From NCBI RefSeq assembly GCF_004210735.1, contig NZ_SDZL01000010.1, forward strand, positions 1 through 58,120: a stretch of 58,120 nucleotides of DNA, given 5' to 3'. The stretch comes from Brevundimonas sp. Lineage in GTDB: Bacteria; Pseudomonadota; Alphaproteobacteria; Caulobacterales; Caulobacteraceae. The notes under the pieces were generated by a model. That model did not search any database and was not told the origin of the DNA. It saw only the letters and a program-made list of their open reading frames with translations. Both the position numbers and the translations under genes were made by a program. This document shows, one piece after another, positions 30,686 to 39,702 of this stretch. Each line of letters starts with the position of its first letter. The first letter of the stretch is position 1.

Positions 30686-31717
30686 TCAGTCCGGCCCGCC
30701 CGCCGGGGCTTCTTCATCCTCCTCGTCATAACCGACGAGACGCAGGGCGCGCGCCTTCTGACGATTCAACTCTGCCCACCGCAGCAACCCTTCCTCGCGG
30801 CCGTGGGTGATCCACACCTCTTCCGGCTTCAACTCCAGGAAGGTCGCTGTCAGCTCGTTCCAGTCCGCGTGGTCCGACAGCACCAGCGGCAGTTCCACGC
30901 CTCTTTGCCGTGCGCGCGCCCTCACACCCATCCAGCCGGACGCAAAGGCCGTGACCGGATCGGCGAACCGCCGGGCCCACCGATCCTGGATCGCCGACGG
31001 CGGCGCGATCACTACCTCTCCACCGAGAGCGTCCTTGCCCAACCCTGTGGCGGGCGCCAGCGGCCCCAGTTCGATCCCCTCACGCTCATACAGGCGGTTC
31101 AGCCGCTCCAAGGCGCCATGATAATAGATCGTCCGGTCCCACCCCGCCTCGCGCAGCAGCCGGATCACGCGCTGCGCCTTGCCCAGCGCATAGGCCCCGA
31201 CCAGATGCGCCCGCCCCGGAAACTGCGACAGCGAATGGATCAACCGCCCGATCTCCTCCGTATCCGGCGGATGGGTGAAGACCGGCAGGCCGAACGTCGC
31301 CTCGGAGATGAAGACATGGCACGGGACCGGCTCGAACGGCGCGCAGGTGGGATCGCGCCGCCGCTTGTAATCGCCCGACACCACCATAGTCAGGCCGTTG
31401 CGGTGGATCACCGCCTGCGCCGACCCCAGCACATGGCCGGCCGGGACCAGCGTCACCTCGACCCCGTTGTGCGAGGCCGTCTCGTCATAGGCCACTGCCT
31501 GGCGCCGCCCCGCGAAATCCTGGCCATACCGCTCGGCCATGATCGACAGGGTCTGGGGCGTGGCCAGCACCGCGCCGTGGCCGGCCCGCGCATGGTCCGA
31601 ATGGCCGTGCGTCACCACCGCCCGATCCACCGGCCGCACCGGATCGACATAGAAATCCCCCGGCGGGCAATACAACCCGTTGGGCGTCGGACGCAGCAGA
31701 TCTTCGGGACGCATCAT
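30686..31717 (-). CDS. Ligase-associated DNA exonuclease (MBL/beta-CASP)
   Basis: A 343-aa metallo-beta-lactamase-fold nuclease with a beta-CASP region. Zinc motif THGHSDHARAG starts at 36, PAGHVLGSAQAVI and VVSGDYKRR carry further ligands, and LVLSDHADWNEL and VWITHGREEG end the active site. This matches the TIGR04122 family, usually encoded beside an ATP-dependent DNA ligase and a Lhr-type helicase and thought to work in DNA repair. Neither partner is adjacent here. Two Met codons open the frame; either could be used. It is divergent from the first thioesterase gene. Confidence 0.88.
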   Translation of the reverse strand: MMRPEDLLRPTPNGLYCPPGDFYVDPVRPVDRAVVTHGHSDHARAGHGAVLATPQTLSIMAERYGQDFAGRRQAVAYDETASHNGVEVTLVPAGHVLGSAQAVIHRNGLTMVVSGDYKRRRDPTCAPFEPVPCHVFISEATFGLPVFTHPPDTEEIGRLIHSLSQFPGRAHLVGAYALGKAQRVIRLLREAGWDRTIYYHGALERLNRLYEREGIELGPLAPATGLGKDALGGEVVIAPPSAIQDRWARRFADPVTAFASGWMGVRARARQRGVELPLVLSDHADWNELTATFLELKPEEVWITHGREEGLLRWAELNRQKARALRLVGYDEEDEEAPAGGPD

Positions 31718-31788
31718 TCGGAGTCTGTCATGCCTGTGAGGGCCGCCGATCTTGCCTGCGCGACGCGGCGCTCGATAAGGACGTTCGC

Positions 31789-32262
31789 ATGACGGATTCG
31801 TTCCTGACCACCCTGCTGCCGCAACTGGCGTCCGGCGCCGCCCACACCCACGCCCTGGGCTTCGCCTATGAGGGGCTGGAGGGGGATCGCGTCCGCATCC
31901 GCGTGCCGTATCGCGCCGATCTGGTCGGCGATCCCGACACGGGCGTTCTGGCCGGTGGCCTGGTCAGCACCTTGCTGGATCACGTCGGCGGGCTGGCCGT
32001 TTGGGTCGCGCTGGGCGGCTTCAAACCTGTCGCCACACTGGATTTACGGGTCGACTATATGCGCGCGGCGGCGCCCGGACGCGACCTGATCGCCGAGGCG
32101 CGCTGCTATCGCCTGACCTCTTCGGTCGCCTTCGTTCGCGCCTGGGCATTCGAGGATACGCCCGACGATCCGGTCGCGGCCGCCCAGTCAGCCTATATGG
32201 TCGAATCCGACGGCGGGCGACGCATGGGCGCCAATCTGAAGCCGCGGGGCGACGCCGCATGA
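31789..32262 (+). CDS. PaaI-family thioesterase (hotdog fold) 1
   Basis: A 157-aa hotdog-fold protein that probably hydrolyses acyl-CoA thioesters. VLAGGLVSTLLDHVGGLAVW is the PaaI active-site helix, in which Asp acts as the catalytic acid. VATLDLRVDYMRAAAPGRDLIAEARCYR is the following strand pattern. ATG 31789 is 12 bases after a GATAAGGA purine run. The stop overlaps the start of a second hotdog gene (ATGA), so the two are expressed together and may form a hetero-oligomer. The acyl substrate is unknown. Confidence 0.85.
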   Translation: MTDSFLTTLLPQLASGAAHTHALGFAYEGLEGDRVRIRVPYRADLVGDPDTGVLAGGLVSTLLDHVGGLAVWVALGGFKPVATLDLRVDYMRAAAPGRDLIAEARCYRLTSSVAFVRAWAFEDTPDDPVAAAQSAYMVESDGGRRMGANLKPRGDAA

Positions 32263-32654
32263 CCGACCTGCTGCACCGCATTCCCTATGCCCGGTTCCTG
32301 GGGCTTCAGACCCTTCAGGAAGACGATGGCCTGACCGTCATCATGCCATACGCGGAAAAGTTGATCGGCAATCCGATGTTGCCCGCGCTTCACGGCGGAT
32401 CGACCGCCGCCCTGCTGGAGTTGACCGCCGTCGCCCAGGTGGCGCTGGCCTATCCACGACTGCGCCAGCCGCGGCCGATCAACGTCAGCGTGGCCTATCT
32501 GCGGTCTGGCCGTCCGGTCGAAGTCCGCGCCCGCGCTCGTATCGGCAAGGCCGGTCGGCGCGTCGCCCACGTCCTGGCCGAGGCCTGGCAGGACGATCCC
32601 GCCAATCCCATCGCGTCCCTGACTGCGCATTTCCTGTTGGCGGAAGACAGCTAA
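32259..32654 (+). CDS. PaaI-family thioesterase (hotdog fold) 2
   Basis: A 131-aa hotdog protein starting at ATG 32259, inside the stop of the first thioesterase gene. The motif is MLPALHGGSTAALLELTAVAQ, with Glu in place of the Asp seen in its neighbour, then RPINVSVAYLRSGRPVEVRARA. It is shorter than its partner and diverged from it. HGG followed by E is common in PaaI-like thioesterases, so it may be active. Two adjacent coupled hotdog genes are a recurring arrangement in Caulobacterales (from memory). Confidence 0.85.
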   Translation: MTDLLHRIPYARFLGLQTLQEDDGLTVIMPYAEKLIGNPMLPALHGGSTAALLELTAVAQVALAYPRLRQPRPINVSVAYLRSGRPVEVRARARIGKAGRRVAHVLAEAWQDDPANPIASLTAHFLLAEDS

Positions 32655-32725
32655 TGGTTGCGGTTAAATAATACTCATGGTTGCTATTCAGGGTGAAGCT
32701 TAATTCATCTTTGAAGGGGCGCCCT

Positions 32726-33085
32726 TTGACCATCGAACGACAGACCGTGGGCGAACGCCTGGCGATCCGCCTCCATGCGGCGGAAATGGCGGTCGACGTC
32801 GCCATCGCGGAGACCGCGGCCCTCGCTTCAATGCTGCCTCAGGCGCGGATCGAGGCCCACCTGTCTGCGGTTACTGGTCAGCGCGCCTTTGAAGGCGTTG
32901 CGGATGCCGTAAACGCCCTGATCCACGCTCGCGGCCATCTGGTCCACACCCACAACACCCTGGCCGTGCTGGCGCGCCGCATGGGGCTGCCTGACCTGGC
33001 CGCCGGGCCCACCGACAAACCTGATCAAGAGCCGCCCTTTGGTGTGACCTCGGCTGAGTTCGTCGAGATTCCATCGCAGGACTGA
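32726..33085 (+). CDS. Small helical protein of unknown function (tandem paralogue A)
   Basis: A 119-aa protein I do not recognise. I choose TTG 32726 because GAAGGGG lies just upstream and the N-terminus then aligns with the next gene (HAAEMAVDVAI versus HASEKAIDAAI). It is predicted all-helical, with a central ARGHLVHTHNTLAVLARRMG and a conserved AAGPTDKPDQEPPF end. There is no signal peptide or membrane segment. The similarity to 33164-33514 in both halves, including the A-GP--KPD motif, indicates duplication. A TTG at 32681 is possible but less supported. Function unknown. Confidence 0.7.
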   Translation: MTIERQTVGERLAIRLHAAEMAVDVAIAETAALASMLPQARIEAHLSAVTGQRAFEGVADAVNALIHARGHLVHTHNTLAVLARRMGLPDLAAGPTDKPDQEPPFGVTSAEFVEIPSQD

Positions 33086-33127
33086 CAACAGGGTAAACAA
33101 AACCCTACCGACGCAACTTAGCTTGTG

Positions 33128-33142
33128 TTAAGTCCTCGTTTA
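33128..33142 (+). promoter_or_regulatory. CtrA-like box upstream of paralogue B
   Basis: TTAA, 7 bases, then TTTA matches 7 of 8 conserved bases of the Caulobacterales CtrA site TTAA-N7-TTAA. It lies 22 bases before the ATG at 33164. Such near matches also occur by chance. Confidence 0.3.
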
Positions 33143-33163
33143 CTTTCTTTTTGGGAGGGATAC

Positions 33164-33514
33164 ATGGACAGAACTCAGGTTGTCGCCGGCGTCGCAAACG
33201 AACTGCACGCTTCGGAAAAAGCCATCGACGCGGCCATCACCCAGGCCACCACGCTTGTGCAGGCCATGATCGGCGCCCGCACCGCCCTGTCGCTGTCGCC
33301 GGTCGCTGCGGCCGGTTCGCAGACCAAGGCCATGGAAGCGATCGCCGCCCTGGCCGTCGCCCGTGAAGCGATGATCGCCTGCCACGCTGAAATGCAGAAA
33401 GACCACCGTCGCCTCGGCTACGGCGTCTACGCCGCCGGTCCGGTCAACAAGCCGGACGACTGGTGGACCTCGGGCGTGAGCGACGGCCCGACCGAACAGC
33501 GCCGCGTGGCCTGA
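33164..33514 (+). CDS. Small helical protein of unknown function (tandem paralogue B)
   Basis: A 116-aa protein from ATG 33164, preceded by a strong GGGAGGG. It is predicted helical and Ala-rich (KAIDAAITQATTLVQAM, AMEAIAALAVAREAMIACHAEM) and ends with YAAGPVNKPDDWWTSGVSDG, the tail motif shared with the preceding gene. It has no signal peptide. The strong ribosome binding site and own terminator suggest high expression. Upstream bases 33128-33142 resemble a CtrA site. The layout, helical with a Pro/Asp-rich tail, is reminiscent of small structural or phasin-like proteins, but I cannot assign it. Confidence 0.8.
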   Translation: MDRTQVVAGVANELHASEKAIDAAITQATTLVQAMIGARTALSLSPVAAAGSQTKAMEAIAALAVAREAMIACHAEMQKDHRRLGYGVYAAGPVNKPDDWWTSGVSDGPTEQRRVA

Positions 33515-33571
33515 ATTCGCGGTAATGTTGCCGACTAGGGGTTCCCGGTTGGCTACAATTCAATACAAGAT

Positions 33572-33605
33572 CGCCCCTATGTCGTTACTGGCATAGGGGC
33601 GTTTT
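33572..33605 (+). terminator. Terminator after paralogue B, abutting the next start codon
   Basis: CGCCCCTATG (33572-33581) pairs perfectly with CATAGGGGCG (33592-33601) and is followed by TTTT. The next gene's ATG is at 33607, one base beyond the T run. Confidence 0.82.
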
Positions 33606-33606
33606 C

Positions 33607-34035
33607 ATGATCGACACCCTCGCGGGGCAGGTGGGCGCCGTCCTCATGGTGAGCGTGTGCGCTTTCGCCATGCTCAAGGGTGACGAGCCTGAACGCCTCG
33701 GCGCGGGGGCCTATCTGATCGCGTGGCTGGCGACCCTGCTGATCCAGAACGACAGCAATCTGTATTCGATCCCGCTGGGTCTGTTCGCGATTGACGTCAT
33801 TACCTTGCTGGTCTTCATCGGTCTGGCTTGGAAGTCGCGACGCGCCTGGCCCATCTGGGCCAGCGGCCTGCAACTCCTGACAGTCTCCAGCCACATCCTC
33901 GGCCTGATCGAGGTGCGGGCCTCGCTGGCGTCCTTCTATGCCGTCATGAATCTGGCCAGCTACGGCATCCTGCTCACTCTGGCCGCAGGCACCTTCTGGG
34001 CCTGGCAGGAACGTCGCGCCGCCGGGATCGAATAG
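33607..34035 (+). CDS. Small multi-pass membrane protein
   Basis: A 142-aa protein with about four hydrophobic segments (residues 7-22, 33-50, 55-75 and 105-130) and little else. Short polar loops contain PERLG, ESR-type charges and a C-terminal WQERRAAGIE. I do not recognise the family. The start ATG 33607 directly follows a terminator hairpin, so translation may rely on readthrough, a leaderless start or a later codon (Met14 or Met22). Function unknown. Confidence 0.65.
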   Translation: MIDTLAGQVGAVLMVSVCAFAMLKGDEPERLGAGAYLIAWLATLLIQNDSNLYSIPLGLFAIDVITLLVFIGLAWKSRRAWPIWASGLQLLTVSSHILGLIEVRASLASFYAVMNLASYGILLTLAAGTFWAWQERRAAGIE

Positions 34036-34095
34036 GCGGATATTCCTATATCGCGTCATCCAGTCTAGAGTACGGCCGAATCATAGGTCGCACCC

Positions 34096-34731
34096 TTGCC
34101 CCTGTCCCATTCCCAACTCTGGAAGGCGATCGACGGCCTGGCCCGTCGCGAGGGGCTCAGTCCGTCCGCCCTGGCGCGCCGCGCGGGACTGGACGCCACC
34201 AGCTTCAACCCCTCCAAACGCTTTGGCCCCGGCGATCCGCCGCGCCCGCGCTGGCCCTCGACCGAAAGCCTGACCCGCATCCTGACGGCCACCGGCCTGT
34301 CGTTGGGCGAGTTCGCGGCCCTGGCCGATGACGCGCCCGAGCCCGCAGCCTCCATCCCCCTCCTGGGTTTGGCTCAGGCGGGCGAAGCCGGTTTCTTTGA
34401 CGACGCCGGCCTGCCCATCGGCGAGGCGTGGGAGCAGACCGACCTGCCCCGCCCCCGCGACAGCCTGCTGAGCCTGCGCATCACCGGCGATTCCATGGTC
34501 CCCCTGTATCGCGAGGGTGACAAGGTGATCGTCGATCGCGAGGCGACCGATATCCGCAAGGGTGACCGCGTCGTGGTTCGCACCACCGGCGGCGAGACCC
34601 TGGCCAAGGAGGTGGCGGCCCTGACCGCCCGCGCCGTCACCCTGTCGTCGATCAATCCCGCCTATGAGCCCCGCGCCATCCCGCGCCGCGACGTGCTGTG
34701 GATGGGCCGTATCCTGTGGGTCAGCCAATAG
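34096..34731 (+). CDS. S24-family (LexA/CI-like) regulator with N-terminal helix-turn-helix
   Basis: A 211-aa protein with an N-terminal DNA-binding domain (residues about 5-75, SPSALARRAGLDATSFNPSK) and a C-terminal S24 peptidase/LexA-like domain. The Ser-Lys dyad fits S133 (GDSMVP) and K171 (LAKEV), spaced 38 apart as in LexA (37). A possible self-cleavage Ala-Gly lies in LGLAQAGEAG at about 95-96. The start is TTG 34096 without a visible Shine-Dalgarno; family members begin with a similar LSH-Q-W sequence. It is not canonical LexA, whose winged-helix differs. Targets unknown. Confidence 0.8.
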   Translation: MPLSHSQLWKAIDGLARREGLSPSALARRAGLDATSFNPSKRFGPGDPPRPRWPSTESLTRILTATGLSLGEFAALADDAPEPAASIPLLGLAQAGEAGFFDDAGLPIGEAWEQTDLPRPRDSLLSLRITGDSMVPLYREGDKVIVDREATDIRKGDRVVVRTTGGETLAKEVAALTARAVTLSSINPAYEPRAIPRRDVLWMGRILWVSQ

Positions 34732-34780
34732 GCAGACCCGCTCAAGCAGTGAACGGCCGCATTCGCGAGCGTAGCGCCAC

Positions 34781-34810
34781 AAGAAAGAAGCCGCCCCGAA
34801 GGACGGCTTC
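34781..34810 (-). terminator. Probable terminator of the SH3 protein gene
   Basis: GAAGCCG (34787-34793) pairs with CGGCTTC (34804-34810), with a further partial pairing of CC and GG. On the minus strand TTTCTT follows. The T tract is weak. Confidence 0.55.
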
Positions 34811-34834
34811 CATGGTCACGCGTTCAGTGCGGGA

Positions 34835-35314
34835 TCAGTAGGCGGCCAGGTAACGGCCGTTGACCCAGCCACCGCCCGCCAGGCGGACCCAGTCACCCTG
34901 GGCCGAATCGACCTGGACGGTCTGGCCGGCCGACAGGCTGCCGACCTGCGCATATTGCGTGGACGGACCCGAACGAACCCTCAGATTGGTCGCAGCGCGA
35001 TAGCCGTGCGCGGCGGCGTTGTTGTAGCGGGCGCGTTGCTGGTTACAGCCGATGTACGATCCGGCCGCGGCGCCCGCGCCGGCGCCGACCACGGCGCCCA
35101 GGGCGCGCTCGTTCTTGGAGATCTGGCTGCCGGCCAGGCCGCCGACCACCGCGCCCAGCAGGGCGCCGGCTTGCTGGCGGCCGCCGGGGGCGTCGCAGTT
35201 GGTGACGCCGTTCACCTGCAGCGGGGCGGCGCTGGCAGCCATGGGGACGGCCCCTGCGGCGAGGGCGGCGATCATGGCGGCGCCGGCGACGGCGGCGTTG
35301 ATGGACTTCGGCAT
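34835..35314 (-). CDS. Secreted glycine-zipper/SH3 (SH3b) domain protein
   Basis: A 159-aa exported protein. The signal peptide ends near AASAAP. A glycine zipper follows (ALLGAVVGGLAGSQI, ALGAVVGAGAGAAAG) and then a C-terminal bacterial SH3 domain (TNLRVRSGPSTQYAQVGSL to GWVNGRYLA). Such proteins sit in the envelope; SH3b domains often bind peptidoglycan. Two Cys (NCDAPGG and YIGCNQ) are present. ATG 35314 is natural, and a purine-rich GACAGGAGCTTAAGTC lies upstream. Partner and role are unknown. Confidence 0.85.
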   Translation of the reverse strand: MPKSINAAVAGAAMIAALAAGAVPMAASAAPLQVNGVTNCDAPGGRQQAGALLGAVVGGLAGSQISKNERALGAVVGAGAGAAAGSYIGCNQQRARYNNAAAHGYRAATNLRVRSGPSTQYAQVGSLSAGQTVQVDSAQGDWVRLAGGGWVNGRYLAAY

Positions 35315-35406
35315 GACTTAAGCTCCTGTCATCGGTGGTCGATGGGCAGGAGAATGCGTCGCCGCACCTGAAGGCTCCCGGAGCCTCGCCGTTATTTTCA
35401 GTTCAT

Positions 35407-37083
35407 TTACGTTGACGCAAGAACGCCGTTCGCGCCGTCTTCGATCAACTGAACCGTTTGCGGCAGACCATAGATGGCCGCGAATGAGCCGAAGCGCGGC
35501 CCCTGACTGGCGCCCAGCAGCACTTCATACAGCGCCCCGAACCACGCCCGCAGCGGCTCGAACCCGTGATCCTTGCCCACGGCGTAGACCTCGTTCTGGA
35601 TCGCCTCACCGTCGGTGGTGTCCTGCGGAAGGGCCTTCAGCCGCCCGGCCAGATCCAGCAGCGCCGCCTTTTCCCGCTCATCCGGCAGGCGATAGGCCTT
35701 CGAGGGCTTCACGAAGTCTTCGTAGTAGTTCAGCGCATAGGTCATCAGCCGGTCCAGCACCGGCTCGTTCTGCGGCGTCGCCTCGGGCAGATAGCGGGCG
35801 AAATAGGCCCACAGCTGTTCCTTGGTCGAGGCGTTGGCCACACCCACCAGGTTCAGCAGCAGGGCGAACGACACCGGCGATACCCTCGACGGCGGATTGC
35901 CGCCGTGGATGTGCCACACCGGATTGTCGATCTGCTTGGCCGGCTCTTGCGCCAGATAGGCGTCGATGAACTGCAGATAGTCGTCCGTCGCGCGCGGAAT
36001 GACGTTGAAATGCAGGCTCTTGGCCGATTTCGGCGACTGGAACATGTACCAGGACAGGCTCTCGGGCGTGCCATAGCGCAGCCACTCGTCCATCGTCAGG
36101 CCATTGCCCTTGGACTTGGAGATCTTCTTGCCCTCAACATCCAGGAAGAGCTCGTAGTTGAAGCCTTCCGGCGGCACGCCGCCCAGGGCGCGGCACACCT
36201 TGGACGACTCGCGCACCGACTCGATCAGGTCCTTGCCCGCCATCTCGTAATCGACGCCCAGTGCGGTCCAGCGCATGGCCCAGTCGGGCTTCCACTGCAG
36301 CTTCACATGGCCGCCGGTGACCGGAACCTCGGTGCGCCCGCCTTCGGGATCGTCAAAGGTGATCGTGCCCTTCTCGACGTTCCGCTCCAGCGTCGGCACC
36401 TGCAGCACATGGCCGGTAATGGGGCTGATCGGCAGGAACGGCGAATAGGTCGCGCGCCGTTCCTCGCCCAGGGTCGGCAGCATGATCGCCTGGACCTTGT
36501 CGAACCGCTCCAGCAGGGTCAGCAGCGTCGCGTCGAACCGGCCGGACCGATAGGTCTCGGTCGAGCTCATGAACTCGTAGTCAAAGCCGAAACTGTCCAG
36601 GAAGGCGCGCAGCCGGGCGTTGTTGTGCGCGGCGAAACTGTCATGCGTGCCGAACGGATCGCGCACCTGCGTCAGCGGCTTGTGCAGATCCTCGATCAGC
36701 ATTTCCTTGTTCGGAATGCCCTCGGGAACCTTGCGCAGCCCGTCCATATCGTCGCTGAAGGCGATCAGCCGCGTGGCCCAATGGTCGCCGGTCAGGGCGC
36801 GGAAGGCGTTACGCACCATGGTCGTGCGCGCGACTTCGCCGAACGTGCCCATGTGCGGCAGGCCCGACGGGCCATAACCGGTCTCGAAAATCACCGGCCG
36901 CGCCAGCGCCGGGAAGGTCGCCAACGCCTCGTCCGCCTTGTTCGCCCCGATCAGGGTCGCCGCCAGATCACGCTCGGCGTCCGTCTCCAGCCGATGTTTG
37001 AGCAGATGAGCCAGCAGGTTGCGGGCTTGCTCAAACGGCCACGACCGGGCCTCGCGGGACAGGGCTTCAAGGTTCTGGAACAT
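35407..37083 (-). CDS. lysK: Lysyl-tRNA synthetase, class I
   Basis: A class I lysine-tRNA ligase of 558 aa from ATG 37083, the archaeal-type enzyme usual in Alphaproteobacteria. The HIGH-like motif is PSGLPHMG at 72-79 and the KMSKS-like motif is [21 protein letters not shown] and [17 protein letters not shown] match the family N-terminus. A TTG at 37119 would add 12 residues, and neither start has a convincing Shine-Dalgarno. The enzyme charges tRNA-Lys, a gene for which lies at 44629-44705. No class II LysS is seen in this window. Confidence 0.93.
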   Translation of the reverse strand: MFQNLEALSREARSWPFEQARNLLAHLLKHRLETDAERDLAATLIGANKADEALATFPALARPVIFETGYGPSGLPHMGTFGEVARTTMVRNAFRALTGDHWATRLIAFSDDMDGLRKVPEGIPNKEMLIEDLHKPLTQVRDPFGTHDSFAAHNNARLRAFLDSFGFDYEFMSSTETYRSGRFDATLLTLLERFDKVQAIMLPTLGEERRATYSPFLPISPITGHVLQVPTLERNVEKGTITFDDPEGGRTEVPVTGGHVKLQWKPDWAMRWTALGVDYEMAGKDLIESVRESSKVCRALGGVPPEGFNYELFLDVEGKKISKSKGNGLTMDEWLRYGTPESLSWYMFQSPKSAKSLHFNVIPRATDDYLQFIDAYLAQEPAKQIDNPVWHIHGGNPPSRVSPVSFALLLNLVGVANASTKEQLWAYFARYLPEATPQNEPVLDRLMTYALNYYEDFVKPSKAYRLPDEREKAALLDLAGRLKALPQDTTDGEAIQNEVYAVGKDHGFEPLRAWFGALYEVLLGASQGPRFGSFAAIYGLPQTVQLIEDGANGVLAST

Positions 37084-37286
37084 GAGATGGGCTTTGGCCT
37101 GTCGCGCGCGCGGGGTCAACGATCAAGCCTTGAAGCCGCCAGTATAGGCCGTCATGCTGCGCGCCATGACGATGTTCATTCGCACGATCGCCGCCGGCTT
37201 CACGCTGGTCTGAAGACGCACCGCCTGGCGGTTCCTTCACCTTCGACCGGGCCGCGCGGCCCGGCCCATGATCTTGCGAGTTTAAC

Positions 37287-38081
37287 ATGACCTCTTTCCA
37301 CCCTGCCGGGGGGCTTGCGCCCGCCCAGATCGACCATTTCGTCCGCGACGGCTTCGTTCGCATCGACGCGGCCTTCAGCCCTGAACTCGCCGCCCAGGCG
37401 CGCGAAATGCTCTGGCGCGACCTGCCTGTGACCGCAGACGATCCCGCCAGTTGGATTCAGCCTGTGATCCGCCTGGGCATGTACGCCCAGCCGCCGTTCG
37501 TCGCGGCCGCCAATACGCCGACGCTTCACGCCGCCTATGATCAGTTGGTCGGTCAGGATCGCTGGCGCGCGCCCAAGGCCATGGGCACGTTTCCGGTGCG
37601 CTTCCCCTCGCCTGACGATCCCGGCGACACCGGCTGGCATATCGACGTCAGTTTCGGAGACGATCCCGATTTCATGCAGTGGCGGGCCAATGCGCGGTCC
37701 AGGGGCCGAGCCTTGCTGATGCTGTTCCTGTTTTCCGATATCGGTGACGACGACGCCCCCACGCGCATTCGCATCGGCTCTCACCGGGACGTGGCGCGCA
37801 GCCTCGCCACGCGCGGCGAAGACGGCATGACGCTGGCGGAACTGGTGGCCGACGACTTCGGCGGCAGCGGGGATCGCCCACAGGCGCTGGCGACCGGCCC
37901 GGCGGGGACGGTCTATCTGTGCCACCCCTTCCTGGTGCATGCGGCCCAGCCACATCGGGGCGTCGCGCCGCGCTTCATGGCTCAGCCACCGCTGCTGCCA
38001 TCCGACTGGCCGGAAGGCGGCGTCGATCCGGCCAGCGCGGTCGGCAGGGCGGTCAGCCTCGCCGGCGCACCGCCCGGCTGA
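37287..38081 (+). CDS. Phytanoyl-CoA dioxygenase (PhyH) family protein
   Basis: A 264-aa Fe(II)/2-oxoglutarate-dependent oxygenase-like protein. The facial triad starts with H118-x-D120 in GWHIDVSF, and the distal His is in LCHPFLVHAAQPHRG, whose following Arg binds 2-oxoglutarate. RIRIGSHRDVARSL and LFLFSDIGDDDAPTR are PhyH-type strands. The substrate is unknown; bacterial PhyH proteins act on many small molecules. ATG 37287 is 9 bases after a CGAGTTTAAC stretch. The end overlaps the convergent DUF4126 gene by 29 bases. Confidence 0.82.
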   Translation: MTSFHPAGGLAPAQIDHFVRDGFVRIDAAFSPELAAQAREMLWRDLPVTADDPASWIQPVIRLGMYAQPPFVAAANTPTLHAAYDQLVGQDRWRAPKAMGTFPVRFPSPDDPGDTGWHIDVSFGDDPDFMQWRANARSRGRALLMLFLFSDIGDDDAPTRIRIGSHRDVARSLATRGEDGMTLAELVADDFGGSGDRPQALATGPAGTVYLCHPFLVHAAQPHRGVAPRFMAQPPLLPSDWPEGGVDPASAVGRAVSLAGAPPG

Positions 38082-38523
38082 CGACCGCGGCCCCGGCCGC
38101 GACGATCAGAGCGTCCTCGATCAGCCCGCTTTTGGTCTGGCCGATCCGCCGCATGGCCTTCTTGCGGCCCGCCAGGGTCAGATAGGCCAGCGGCACGGCG
38201 GTCCCGACCGCCATGGCGGCGCCCGCCCGTTCACGCCCATGCGGCGCCAGGGCCGCGCCGGCGATGCCCGCGCTCGCCACCCGCGCCAGCAGGCCCAGGA
38301 ACACGGTGCGATCCGGCGCGGACTTCATCTTGTCGCCGAACAGTTCGCCCGCCCCCATCGCCAGGGCGCCGGCCTTGAATAGCGGATGATCCAGCAGGAC
38401 CAGCTTCCCCGGCGTCCGCCGCCCGGCCAGCCGCGCCGTGGCGATGGCCGCCATCGGCGTCATGGACCGGGCGCTGGCGACAGCGCCGATAAGAGCGGAA
38501 GGAAGCAGGGCCAGATGTGTCAT
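38053..38523 (-). CDS. DUF4126-like membrane protein
   Basis: A 156-aa membrane protein, probably of the DUF4126 family. It has hydrophobic segments around residues 5-20, 45-60, 80-95 and 135-150, with [20 protein letters not shown] and [19 protein letters not shown] as recognisable family-like stretches. Function unknown. Its 3' end overlaps the PhyH-like gene by 29 bases on the opposite strand. It is divergent from queA with about 87 bases between the starts. Confidence 0.72.
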   Translation of the reverse strand: MTHLALLPSALIGAVASARSMTPMAAIATARLAGRRTPGKLVLLDHPLFKAGALAMGAGELFGDKMKSAPDRTVFLGLLARVASAGIAGAALAPHGRERAGAAMAVGTAVPLAYLTLAGRKKAMRRIGQTKSGLIEDALIVAAGAAVVSRAVRRRG

Positions 38524-38610
38524 CCCGCCTCAACTCCGCCGCCGCACAGAGGTTCAGTTCGTGGCGCGGCGCTTGACCCCCGCGCCCGCCCATGGCCTTT
38601 GCCGCGCTTC

Positions 38611-39702
38611 ATGAAGACCGCCGATTTCGATTTCGACCTGCCGGAAGAGCGCATCGCCCTGCGCCCCGCCGATCCGCGCGATTCCGCACGCCTGCTGGTG
38701 GTCGCCGACGGCGCGCTGCAGGACCGGGCCATCCGCGACCTGCCCGACTTCCTGCACCCCGGCGACGCCCTGGTGTTCAACGACACCCGCGTGATCCCCG
38801 CGCGCCTGTCCGGCATGCGCCAGCGTGTCGGGCCCGACGGCGAAACCCTGACCGTCGAGGTTGAGGCCACCCTGCATCACCGCGACGCGCCCGACGTCTG
38901 GTCCGCCTTCATGAAGCCGGGCAAGCGCATCAAGCCCGGCGACCGCATCCGCTTCGGCGCCCACGGCGACGCCGCCTGCGACCTGGGCCGTCTGGACGCC
39001 ACGGTCGAAGCCAAGGGCGAGGACGGGCTGATCACCCTGCGCTTCGACCTGGCCGGGCCGGCGCTGGACGACGCGATTCGCGACGTCGGGGTCATGCCCC
39101 TGCCCCCCTATATCGCCGCCAAACGGGCCGAGGACGACCGCGACCTGCGCGACTATCAGACCGTCTTCGCCGAGCATGATGGCTCGGTCGCCGCGCCCAC
39201 GGCGGGCCTGCATTTCACCCCGGCCCTGCTGGAGGCGATCCGCGCGCGCGGCGTCACTACCCATGCCGTGACCCTGCACGTCGGCGCCGGCACCTTCCTG
39301 CCGGTCAAGGCGGACGACACCGCCGACCACAGGATGCACAGCGAATGGGGCGAGGTCTCGCAGGCGACCGCTGACGCCCTGAACGCCGTCCACGCCGCCG
39401 GCGGCCGCATCGTCTGCGTCGGCACCACCTCGCTGCGCCTGCTGGAAAGCGCGACGGGCCCGGACGGCGTCGTGCGCCCCTTCCACGGCGACACCGCCAT
39501 CTTCATCACCCCTGGCTACCGCTTCCGCGCCGTCGACGTGCTGATGACGAACTTCCACCTGCCGAAATCGACCCTGTTCATGCTGGTCAGCGCCTTCGCC
39601 GGGCTGGAGACGATGAAGGCCGCCTACGCCCACGCCATCGACAACGGCTATCGCTTCTATTCCTATGGCGACGGCAGCCTGCTGTTCCGGAGCGAGGGAT
39701 GA
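38611..39702 (+). CDS. queA: tRNA preQ1(34) S-adenosylmethionine ribosyltransferase-isomerase
   Basis: A 363-aa enzyme that transfers and isomerises the ribosyl moiety of SAM onto preQ1 in tRNA, giving epoxyqueuosine. The N-terminal [44 protein letters not shown] and the C-terminal [19 protein letters not shown] are family signatures. ATG 38611 gives the conserved N-terminus; no Shine-Dalgarno is evident. The stop overlaps the next start (ATGA), so queA, the nucleotidyltransferase-like gene and tgt form a tightly coupled trio. Confidence 0.96.
   Translation: MKTADFDFDLPEERIALRPADPRDSARLLVVADGALQDRAIRDLPDFLHPGDALVFNDTRVIPARLSGMRQRVGPDGETLTVEVEATLHHRDAPDVWSAFMKPGKRIKPGDRIRFGAHGDAACDLGRLDATVEAKGEDGLITLRFDLAGPALDDAIRDVGVMPLPPYIAAKRAEDDRDLRDYQTVFAEHDGSVAAPTAGLHFTPALLEAIRARGVTTHAVTLHVGAGTFLPVKADDTADHRMHSEWGEVSQATADALNAVHAAGGRIVCVGTTSLRLLESATGPDGVVRPFHGDTAIFITPGYRFRAVDVLMTNFHLPKSTLFMLVSAFAGLETMKAAYAHAIDNGYRFYSYGDGSLLFRSEG

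Noticed and set aside
35371-35386. AGGCTCC/GGAGCCT palindrome downstream of lysK
   Set aside because: The loop is only 1-3 bases and there is no T tract on the minus strand, so it does not look like the lysK terminator.
37153-37212. 19-codon frame with a hydrophobic start between lysK and the PhyH-like gene
   Set aside because: It is too short, has no Shine-Dalgarno and no recognisable feature beyond a signal-like stretch. It may be a leader or chance frame.
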